The notes beneath the pieces are model-generated. The model was not told the origin of the DNA, did no database searches, and worked only from the letters and a program-made list of their open reading frames with translations. A stretch of DNA of 18,565 bases from an uncultured Ignavibacteria bacterium (GTDB lineage Bacteria; Bacteroidota; Ignavibacteria; Tepidaquicellales; Tepidaquicellaceae): contig CALJIG010000076.1 of assembly GCA_937974175.1 (NCBI GenBank), positions 1-18,565 on the forward strand. Direction: 5' to 3'. Shown here piece after piece: positions 9,001 through 15,705 of the stretch; the stretch's first letter is position 1; the number at the start of each line of letters is the position of its first letter. A program made the translations under genes and the position numbers.

Positions 9001-12000
9001 GTTTCACCTGCAGTTAATAATTTAACAACTCCGTTCGGAACTTCATCCGCTAATTACTTATTTAATATTTCTACTGCTTTAAGCGGAGTATTGACAGTAG
9101 GTACAGGCGGTACATACGCAAACTTAACCGGCGCATCAGGATTATTTAATGCTATAAATACATCAGTTGTAAACGGTGATTTATATGTATCTGTTCTTTC
9201 AGATTTATCTGAACCGGGTACTGTAACATTAAACCCATTTACTGCTCCTTACACTTTGCAGGTAAGACCAAGCGGTTCTACAACTACAAGATTAATTGAA
9301 GGAACAACAGTAACAGCAGCAGCTCCTATGATTGACGTTGCAGGCGCAGACAGAGTAAGCTTCAACGGCGCTGACTCTGCAACAAATGCAGGACAATATT
9401 TCAGATTTGTAAATAATAATGTTACACCTGCAAGTACAGGTCCTGTATTCAGATTCATAAATGATGCAAGAAGAGATTCAGTAAGAAATTGTATAATTGA
9501 AAGTAATTCATCAAGCGCATCGGTAGCTTCAGTTTTACTTGCTACAACAACGAATGCTTCAGGAAACGATTCTATCTCAGTAGATAACTGCTTATTCAAA
9601 CAATCAGCAGGTACTAATCCGGGCAGATATTTAATTGGCTATGGCTCAACAGGAACAGGTTCAGGCGCGCAAAGAAACAGTGATAACTTCCTTACTAATT
9701 GTAACTTTACCGGAATGCTTGCTACTTCCGCGTTCGTTGTATCGGTTGGTGGAACAGGAAATGGTGATAACTGGACTGTTTCAGGTAATAAATTCTATAA
9801 TGATATAGTTTTCACAGTTTCTAATACAATTATAGCATTTAGCAATGCTTCAACAAACAATGTTACAGTTAACAATAATAGTATTGGCGGTTCTGCTGCT
9901 GATAGAAGCGGAACTTTCATGGGTTCCAGCTTAGGCTTTGCACAAAATGGAATTAGCCTCTTAGTAGGTACTACTGTTGCTTCTAATATATACAACAATA
10001 CAATTGGTAACTGGGGCAATAACGGTAATACAACATCTGCTACCGCTAACTGTATTACTGTTACCGGCGGTAAAGTAAATATTGGTTCATTAGGCGGAAA
10101 TACTTTAGGTGGTTTAGCAAATCCATGGGACTCATTAAGGTCAGATTATGATAACGGATTTATTACAGCTTCATCATCTGATACCACCAAAATTGAAAAC
10201 AATTTAATCGGTAATGGTGCTTACAGAAAAAATGGCGGCGATGTTATACGAGGAATAGTGGCATCAGCAGGCGTAAATATTATCAAAAATAATATAATCA
10301 GAGATTTGACAGGAAATAATACCGGAACCGGAACTTCTACATTTACAGTAAAAGGAATACAGATAACTTCTACAATAGCAGGTCAAATTATTGAAGGTAA
10401 TACAATTTATAATTTACACAATTACAATGGAGGCGCTGTAGCGTATTTTACTTCTGCAATTCATTTCAGCTCTGCTACAGGGCTATCTACAGTCTCCAGA
10501 AACAGAATATATAATATTACTTCTGCCGGAATCGGAACAGGTGTAAACGCCCCAGTTAACTGCGGAATATATAATTCATCAACAGCGCTACTGAATGTTA
10601 TCAATAACCAGATTTCGTTATCAGGCGCTACTTTAGAACCGGTACTTCAGGGAATTAATAATTTATCAACCGGCGCGATGACCGTATTATATAATTCAAT
10701 TTATATAAGCGGAGTTTGCGCTAATTTAGCAAATACTTCTCATTGTTATTTGAGATCATCTAGCTCAGTAGACACTGTAAGAAATAACTTATTCTTCAAC
10801 GAAAGAACAGGCGGAGCAAATAATTATTGTATTGGAGTAACATTAGGAGGTAGTTGGACATCAAGCTCAGCAAACTATAACGGTTATTTCCCTGCAACTG
10901 CAAATCAGGTTGGCGTTGTTGGCGCATTTACACAACAGACATTTGCCAACTGGAAAACAAATGCAACAAGCGATGCAAACTCTGTAAGCGCTACCGGAGT
11001 TAATTCAGCTAATTTATTTACAGCAACTGCTTCCGGTGACTTAAATATTAATACTGCAAATGTTGAGTGTTGGAATGTAGCCGGATTGGGAACACCAAGA
11101 ACAACTCCGCAAGTACTAAATGACTACGGAACATCTTCAACTGTAAGGTCAGTTACAGTCGCAGGCGGTTCAACAGATATAGGTTCAGATGAATTCACAG
11201 CTGCCGGAACTCCACCTGACGTAATAGCAAGCGGCGCGCCTGCAAACAGCACAACTACTACATATACTTATTTAGGCAGAACTATTGGAAGCCTTGCATG
11301 GGGCGCAGGCGGTACAGTACCTTCATCTGTAACATTCAAGTATTATCCGGGCGTTAATCCTCCGGGCTCAACCGGATTCAACGTTTCTAACGGTTACTGG
11401 GAAGTTACAGTACCTGACGGTTCAGGATATACTTATGATGTATTATTTAATTATGATGAAGCTCAGTTAGGTACAGTTCCTACAGAAGCTGATATTAGAT
11501 TAGCAAAATCTGATAACGGCGGCGGGGTTTATACTCCATATTTAGTTGCCGGATCAGGCGCAGGTGAGTACACACTTAATACAACTGCAAATACAATTCA
11601 GGTTAACGGATTGACATCATTCTCTATGTTCGGACTTGCTGATGGTAATGCACCATTACCTGTTGAACTTGCTTCATTTACAGCAAGCACAGATAGAAGA
11701 AATGTTAACTTAAACTGGACTACATCTTCGGAGCAGAATAATACAGGCTTTGACGTTGAAAGAAAACTTTCATCATCACAAAGCTGGTCAAAAGTCGGAT
11801 TTGTTGCAGGAAATGGAAACTCTACTACTCCGCGCAATTACGGTTTCGAAGACAGAAATGTTGAAACAGGAAAATATAACTACAGATTGAAACAAATTGA
11901 TAATAACGGAAATCATAAATATCATCAGTTATCTTCATTGGTTGATGTTGGTATTCCAACTAAATTTGATTTAAGCCAGAACTATCCGAATCCGTTTAAT

Positions 12001-12237
12001 CCTACAACAAAGATTAATTACGATTTACCGTTCGATAGTAAGGTATCAATCAGATTGTTTGATATGACCGGTAGAGAAGTTGCCATTATAGTAAATGCAA
12101 CACAAACTGCAGGATATTATACAGCACAATTCAACGGTTCAAATTTAGCCAGTGGTGTTTACTTCTACAATATTATTGCAGAAGGCGGCAACACAGCTAA
12201 ATTCGTAACAACGAAGAAAATGGTACTTGTTAAGTAA
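6013..12237 (+). CDS. Giant T9SS-exported parallel beta-helix surface protein, paralogue of gene 1 (2074 aa)
   Basis: Like gene 1, this is probably an exported adhesin or glycan-binding protein of unknown ligand. The signal peptide ends after 'TANA' (residue 25). A beta-helix spans about 26-835 and closes with 'VDFDGNTRP...DMGADESNF'. An Ig-like region (about 861-1010, 'KIYYRRVG', 'IGWFIAAQD') leads through 'LSGVLTVG' into a second beta-helix (about 1020-1730). It then has the same beta-sandwich (about 1733-1880), FN3-like module ('LPVELASF', about 1882-1983) and T9SS sorting domain (1984-2074) as gene 1. The N-terminal rungs align collinearly with gene 1 ('FNGADN', 'CDIGP', 'DYFAA', 'FYQTG'), and the C-terminal cassette is nearly identical in DNA. 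Two starts are possible, ATG at 6013 or 6016; the second matches the gene 1 start 'MRK'. The charged insert of gene 1 is absent. Confidence 0.93.
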   Translation: MMRKSLLSLLASIAVLLCFTLTANAQVDVTPSAASYTTLKAAFTAINAGTHTGAVVISISGSTTETDSCVINASGVGGASYSSITMSPTGGAARTIQGNINGNFIVFNGADNFTINGLNSGGNSLTISNSNAGLLATTLRFFDDASSNTVTNCAIKGSSISNLLGTIQFQRGTTTGNDNNTISTCDIGPEGAALPFCAIYSAGASSTVVNNDNAITGCNIFDYFAAGSISYGIQLTGTGNAAWSMTNNKFYQTGSRTFTSGNIHPTISIGTGTGYVITGNTFGYASNSASGVYTMLGAVASRYTGINGTFSTGGTNRISNNTFRNFNLSTTSGASTTTGIWCAINVTAGVASIDSNNIGDDVSNNSIVTTSTTTSGITVGICSQTTGGNVSIQNNKIGSITTRGTTASVGSGLTGINITTGGTGFNLTLVNNLIGSLTQANSINCTDTLATATGSRILIGMTVAAGWTGNVRIANNTVRNLTVGNSAVRHTGTTSTFTGISCASIGGATGAVTIDSNTVRDINNYQSLTTTSVSTTTGILSSGAVASLPLNVRRNVVRDITTASASVSTSTSALFGISITGAAVAYNCSDNTVFNLNCAHSTAANIITCIYTSATGAGNSVITRNLMYNTTIASSSITAQHTGIFIFNASTLGYTISNNMISLGSAVTANQIIYGIDEESVAGAVYNIWFNSIYIGGAAASNTARSSCLIRETSTASWSIESNIFQNSRTFTGAGNLGYGMIFNANTSLAPNYNNIYTPGANGCTARNTGLTADYSTLTAWRTANPTFDAVSFSADPLYVSPSTATPDLHLQDPNPQSRAGGTNASVLVDFDGNTRPATAGQRPDMGADESNFTTTPPAMDYQAPSITFNAGLPLSNVLASGSRTLGGFAKIIDNATLGSGSNAPKIYYRRVGIDPDDFTACFSGGNNSGGAAGWRYTSATGSTGDDYDFNVDFTLLNGGSVTSGNQIGWFIAAQDLSTVTAVENLSTNQAGGIATVSPAVNNLTTPFGTSSANYLFNISTALSGVLTVGTGGTYANLTGASGLFNAINTSVVNGDLYVSVLSDLSEPGTVTLNPFTAPYTLQVRPSGSTTTRLIEGTTVTAAAPMIDVAGADRVSFNGADSATNAGQYFRFVNNNVTPASTGPVFRFINDARRDSVRNCIIESNSSSASVASVLLATTTNASGNDSISVDNCLFKQSAGTNPGRYLIGYGSTGTGSGAQRNSDNFLTNCNFTGMLATSAFVVSVGGTGNGDNWTVSGNKFYNDIVFTVSNTIIAFSNASTNNVTVNNNSIGGSAADRSGTFMGSSLGFAQNGISLLVGTTVASNIYNNTIGNWGNNGNTTSATANCITVTGGKVNIGSLGGNTLGGLANPWDSLRSDYDNGFITASSSDTTKIENNLIGNGAYRKNGGDVIRGIVASAGVNIIKNNIIRDLTGNNTGTGTSTFTVKGIQITSTIAGQIIEGNTIYNLHNYNGGAVAYFTSAIHFSSATGLSTVSRNRIYNITSAGIGTGVNAPVNCGIYNSSTALLNVINNQISLSGATLEPVLQGINNLSTGAMTVLYNSIYISGVCANLANTSHCYLRSSSSVDTVRNNLFFNERTGGANNYCIGVTLGGSWTSSSANYNGYFPATANQVGVVGAFTQQTFANWKTNATSDANSVSATGVNSANLFTATASGDLNINTANVECWNVAGLGTPRTTPQVLNDYGTSSTVRSVTVAGGSTDIGSDEFTAAGTPPDVIASGAPANSTTTTYTYLGRTIGSLAWGAGGTVPSSVTFKYYPGVNPPGSTGFNVSNGYWEVTVPDGSGYTYDVLFNYDEAQLGTVPTEADIRLAKSDNGGGVYTPYLVAGSGAGEYTLNTTANTIQVNGLTSFSMFGLADGNAPLPVELASFTASTDRRNVNLNWTTSSEQNNTGFDVERKLSSSQSWSKVGFVAGNGNSTTPRNYGFEDRNVETGKYNYRLKQIDNNGNHKYHQLSSLVDVGIPTKFDLSQNYPNPFNPTTKINYDLPFDSKVSIRLFDMTGREVAIIVNATQTAGYYTAQFNGSNLASGVYFYNIIAEGGNTAKFVTTKKMVLVK

Positions 12238-12263
12238 CACTCCAATAAATAATAAATTTGTTC

Positions 12264-12297
12264 AAAACCCGTTCTGTGAAAACAGAACGGGTTTTTT
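12264..12297 (+). terminator. Intrinsic terminator of gene 2
   Basis: A perfect 14-bp stem (12264-12277 with 12282-12295, core ACCCGTTCTGT) closes a GAAA tetraloop and runs into six T (12292-12297). It begins 27 bases after the stop codon. Confidence 0.92.
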
Positions 12298-12362
12298 ATT
12301 TAATTTAAATAAATTCATTTTTTAGCTTTTTGTTTTATACTTCCATCGTGTATAGAAATAGA

Positions 12363-12439
12363 GTGATAATAATTGTAAATTGAATAGCTAATTTGTTAGT
12401 TGGCCGCACCCTTCTAAGATTATCACAAATATTACAATT
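12363..12439 (+). other. Crossing complementary 8-mers in the leader region of gene 3
   Basis: GTGATAAT (12363-12370) is complementary to ATTATCAC (12419-12426). The next eight bases, AATTGTAA (12371-12378), are complementary to TTACAATT (12432-12439). The pairings cross, so in RNA they would form a pseudoknot or two competing hairpins just before the gene 3 start. The enclosed stretch carries a GC-rich GGCCGCACCC (12402-12411). It could equally be a DNA-binding region. AT-rich DNA gives such matches by chance fairly easily. Confidence 0.3.
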
Positions 12440-12463
12440 TTTTCCCTAAAGCAAAAAACTAAA

Positions 12464-15067
12464 ATGAAATCATTCACCATTGTTTTCTTTTTTCTATTTT
12501 TATGTATTTCACAAACCTTTGCAACATACTACACACCGGGAACAGGTGTCCGATGGAATATGGACGACCTTGTTGCAAATTCAGGTGGAGTAGTTACGTT
12601 CGGCTCAGGATTTTATACTGTTACTGATACAGTTAAAATAAAAGCAGGCGATACTCTTTACATTAATACCGATGTGACAGTAAAGTTTGCAGCCGGCAGA
12701 TCACTTGCCTGCGCAGGTACTTTATTATTTAACCCTCCCACCGGAATTTTATTTACACCCGTTGATACAACAACTAAATTTTCAGGTATTCGTATTGATT
12801 CAAGCAACTCTTCAGTCATCCGAAAACTTACACTTGAGTATTCAGTTGCATTAAGAGTAAATGACGGAAGCGCAATTGTAGATAGCTGTATATTCAGAAA
12901 TAACGGACTGATTGCTTCAACTTTTACGAATGCAGCAATAGTTGTACTTAGAACGAATAACAGAATGACAGTTTCAAATTGTCGGTTCATAGATAACTAT
13001 CGGGCGGCAATACAATCGGGCTCGAATATAGCTACTCCTATGACTATTGATAATAATTACTTCATAGGTAATGACAGGCTGCTTGTAAACACACCTCAGA
13101 TAAATCTTGCAAACAGCGGAGTAGGGGATACGATTAAAATCACAAACAATACTTTGCTGAGGCCTTCGACAAATTGCGGAGGAATATCTTTACTGAGTTC
13201 AGCGGGGCAGCTGAATGCGGTTGTTACAGGTAATATTATAAAAAATAACAGATACGGAATTAATGTTCAGGGCGGAAATAGTATAACTTATGTAAGAATT
13301 GCATATAACCAGCTTGACAGTAATAATATTCAGAATCTCCCGAACCTTGGAGGAAGCGGAATTGCATGTTCCGGCGGTACTGCGGTCAGCCAGCCGAACA
13401 CAATCATTACAGGAAATTTGATTCGCTGGAATTTGTGGGGAATTACGATTCAGGGCAGACATAAACCTAATGTCGGTAACATTACAAATGCAGATACCAC
13501 CGACGACGGAAAAAATGTTTTTGTAAACAATACTAACGGCACCACACCTTTTATTGATTTATATGATAACTCAATTGATTCAATATTTGCGCAGAATAAT
13601 TATTGGAATACAAGTAATATAGATTCAGTAGCTATGAAGATATTTGATAATACTGATAACGCCTCTTTAGGTGTTGTTTATCGCACTCCGATAAAATCAT
13701 CATCTCCTATTATATCGTCAAATCCTTATTATGGAAATAACGGAAGCTCAGGTACATCATTGTATTACTTTGCAAACTCTACTTCATCGGGTTCAGGTTC
13801 TCCTTCGCAGCCTGAGTTTTCATGGAGAGATACGACTGGAAGTACAAGCTTAATTGTTAATGGAGCAGCAGTAACAACACTTGATGCGGGAACTGTAAAT
13901 GACGGGAGATTTGATGTAACCGGGCAGCTGCTTCCTCAGGTTGTCAGATTTTTCGGAGTAAACAATGCAGGCTTTTATATTGGTACAAACGGTTTAATAG
14001 GTTTTAATCCTTTTACTCCAACAGGCAGTACAATTGAGCCTCCGGCCACAGGACTGCCAACAGGTGTAGTAACAACTGCTGTTTTTCCTTTATGGATGGA
14101 TTTTGATTATTCGTCAGGGTCTGTACCAAACAGATTAAGTTATAAAATCACAGCAAACGAAGTAATTGTAACATACGATAACGCTTTTGTTTCGGGTGGA
14201 AGTGCGACGGAGTTTGTTTCATTTCAGGTGGTGATGCAAAAAGTAGGAACAAGCGGAGGTACGCCTAACTCACTTATAACATTTCAGTATGACTTCGACC
14301 ACACCGGTTCAGATTTTATTACAATGTACAATAATAATACACTTCCTACACATTTAGTCGGGATGGAGTTTCTTAACAGCGCAAGCAACTATGCAACTTA
14401 CAGATTTAAAACTTCAAACACACTTGTCGAATCAGGTCCGTTATTCGGCTCACCGCTTGCAGTTGCATTCGGACCATTGAATACTGAACTTCCTGTTGAG
14501 TTGGCTTCGTTTACTGCTAACACAGTTCATAATAATGTAAATCTGAGCTGGTCAACAGTTTCCGAGTTAAATAACACTGGTTTTGAAATTGAAAGAAAGA
14601 GTGCTTTATCTGATTGGTCTAAAGTTGGTTTTGTTAAAGGTAATGGCACAATCAATAATTCAGTTTCATACTCGTATACAGATAATAATTTAAGCACAGG
14701 TCTCTACAATTACAGATTGAAACAAATTGATTATAATGGCAATTATGAATACTATAATTTATCGAATGAAGTTATTGTTGGTGTTCCGGTGAAATTCAAT
14801 CTGAGCCAGAATTATCCGAATCCGTTCAATCCTTCAACAAAAATTAATTATGATTTGCCATTTGATAGCAGGGTATCTATTAAATTATTCGATTTAACAG
14901 GCAGGGAAGTAGCAGTAATAGTAGATGCTGCCCAAACTGCAGGTTATCACACTGCTCAGTTTAATGGTTTATCTTTATCCAGCGGAGTTTATTTTTATAC
15001 TTTAACTGCAGAAGGCGGAAACTCAGCTAAATTTATCTCTACTAAAAAAATGTTACTGGTTAAGTAA
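12464..15067 (+). CDS. T9SS-exported beta-helix protein with nidogen-like domain (867 aa)
   Basis: The protein is probably a secreted surface protein; its substrate is unknown. The signal peptide ends after 'QTFA' (residue 20). Residues about 30-410 are a right-handed beta-helix of the pectate-lyase-like fold. They contain repeated 'I.NN.I..N..GI.V' rungs and a closing 'NNYWNTSNIDSVAMKIFDN' segment typical of such proteins. Residues about 430-670 resemble a nidogen-type (NIDO) beta domain: 'GFYIGTNGLIGFNPF', 'FPLWMDFDY', 'ITFQYDFDHTG'. About 676-776 is the FN3-like module ('LPVELASF...GFEIERK'), and 777-867 is the T9SS type A sorting domain. These last two modules match genes 1 and 2 closely, but the DNA has diverged more. 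The start has no Shine-Dalgarno and is preceded by A-rich sequence. No catalytic site is apparent, so a structural or binding role is more likely than enzyme activity. Confidence 0.92.
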   Translation: MKSFTIVFFFLFLCISQTFATYYTPGTGVRWNMDDLVANSGGVVTFGSGFYTVTDTVKIKAGDTLYINTDVTVKFAAGRSLACAGTLLFNPPTGILFTPVDTTTKFSGIRIDSSNSSVIRKLTLEYSVALRVNDGSAIVDSCIFRNNGLIASTFTNAAIVVLRTNNRMTVSNCRFIDNYRAAIQSGSNIATPMTIDNNYFIGNDRLLVNTPQINLANSGVGDTIKITNNTLLRPSTNCGGISLLSSAGQLNAVVTGNIIKNNRYGINVQGGNSITYVRIAYNQLDSNNIQNLPNLGGSGIACSGGTAVSQPNTIITGNLIRWNLWGITIQGRHKPNVGNITNADTTDDGKNVFVNNTNGTTPFIDLYDNSIDSIFAQNNYWNTSNIDSVAMKIFDNTDNASLGVVYRTPIKSSSPIISSNPYYGNNGSSGTSLYYFANSTSSGSGSPSQPEFSWRDTTGSTSLIVNGAAVTTLDAGTVNDGRFDVTGQLLPQVVRFFGVNNAGFYIGTNGLIGFNPFTPTGSTIEPPATGLPTGVVTTAVFPLWMDFDYSSGSVPNRLSYKITANEVIVTYDNAFVSGGSATEFVSFQVVMQKVGTSGGTPNSLITFQYDFDHTGSDFITMYNNNTLPTHLVGMEFLNSASNYATYRFKTSNTLVESGPLFGSPLAVAFGPLNTELPVELASFTANTVHNNVNLSWSTVSELNNTGFEIERKSALSDWSKVGFVKGNGTINNSVSYSYTDNNLSTGLYNYRLKQIDYNGNYEYYNLSNEVIVGVPVKFNLSQNYPNPFNPSTKINYDLPFDSRVSIKLFDLTGREVAVIVDAAQTAGYHTAQFNGLSLSSGVYFYTLTAEGGNSAKFISTKKMLLVK

Positions 15068-15086
15068 TTTTGAAACTATATAATTG

Positions 15087-15123
15087 TCCTGCTTTAACTA
15101 AAAATAAAGCAGGATTCTTTTTT
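15087..15123 (+). terminator. Intrinsic terminator of gene 3
   Basis: A 10-bp perfect stem (15087-15096, TCCTGCTTTA, with 15105-15114) has an 8-base loop and is followed by TTCTTTTTT. It starts 19 bases past the stop codon. Confidence 0.85.
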
Positions 15124-15315
15124 GAAAAACGTAATTTTTTTCAAAATAGTAAGTGGAAGTATAGTACAAATGCCCCGAAATGTAATTATATCAGGTGTTT
15201 TTTTCATTTGCATTAATTTTAAAATTACTTATATTGGGTAATAATTAAGTTATTCACTTTTTAGACTTAGGAATTAAAAATGCTGTTCTTAATTCTGAAA
15301 AGTCCCCCTATAAAC

Positions 15316-15366
15316 AAAACCCGACATTCCCGCTGGACCGCAAGGACTAAGGAGTTCGGGTTTTTT
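15316..15366 (+). terminator. Orphan terminator with a large loop, no gene directly upstream
   Basis: AAAACCCGA (15316-15324) pairs with TCGGGTTTT (15356-15364). The stem can continue inward after a one-base bulge (15326-15330 with 15351-15355, including one G-T pair), and T6 follows at 15361-15366. The gene 3 terminator lies about 200 bases upstream, so this either backs it up or ends an unannotated small RNA. Its left arm and loop contain ATTCCCGCTG, resembling ATTTCCGCTG in the terminator after gene 4. Confidence 0.7.
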
Positions 15367-15420
15367 ATTTCTAATCCTCATCAACAGTAAAAGCAAATCT
15401 ACTGCATTTACAACACATAA

Positions 15421-15647
15421 GTAGTGAAACTTCAATTCTAACTCGAATTCTGCAAAATAAAGCCCTAAAAAGATAGTTATAGCACTACGAAAATGACCCT
15501 AATAGCAGTCATACTACTATTGTTTTCAGTATGGAAGTAGTGGCACTATGCCATTCTTTTAAAGCACTTTTATATGCTTATGCTATTAACAGCTAATAAT
15601 ATATACTAAATAAAGAGTTAGTAGTGAGAAAAAACTGCAAAATAGCT
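15421..15647 (+). repeat. Split direct repeat GTAGTGA...CTGCAAAATA upstream of gene 4
   Basis: GTAGTGA at 15421-15427 is followed by CTGCAAAATA at 15450-15459. The same pair recurs as GTAGTGA at 15621-15627 and CTGCAAAATA at 15635-15644, with shorter spacing. GTAGTG also occurs once in between at 15537-15542. This may be remnants of a duplicated segment or a regulatory repeat; chance cannot be excluded. Confidence 0.25.
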
Positions 15648-15705
15648 TTTTCATTAATTTATGGCACATTCAATGATATGAATAAATTGAATTAACCCAA
15701 AATTA

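Larger units (their letters stand above)
15124..15705. other. Long intergenic region with no convincing protein gene
   Basis: This AT-rich gap between genes 3 and 4 shows no supported protein-coding frame on either strand. It holds an orphan terminator (15316-15366) and a cluster of small overlapping inverted repeats around 15482-15553: CATACT with AGTATG, CACTAC with GTAGTG, and TGGCA-CTA-TGCCA. It also has a split direct repeat near 15421 and 15621. The promoter of gene 4 must lie here, but I could not place it. Confidence 0.6.

Noticed and set aside
6888..10019. Minus-strand open frames opposite gene 2 (for example 7188-7577, 7587-7976, 9249-9599)
   Set aside because: Same artefact as opposite gene 1: low-complexity coding repeats leave the reverse frame open. 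No start context or domain supports them.
12253..12260. TAAATTTG, resembling the Bacteroidota -7 promoter element TAnnTTTG
   Set aside because: It sits four bases before the gene 2 terminator stem, so a transcript from it would start inside the hairpin. The upstream element is weak.
13199..13462. Minus-strand frame of 87 codons inside gene 3
   Set aside because: It is fully within the beta-helix coding region of gene 3 and shows no domain or start signal.
12464..13690. Gene 3 beta-helix as a pectate lyase or other polysaccharide lyase
   Set aside because: The fold resembles pectate lyases, but no catalytic Arg/Lys or calcium-binding Asp cluster could be recognised, so no enzyme name was given.
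15120..15146. Hairpin TTTTGAAAAA / TTTTTCAAAA just after the gene 3 terminator
   Set aside because: It consists almost only of A-T pairs and overlaps the terminator T-run; low complexity explains it.
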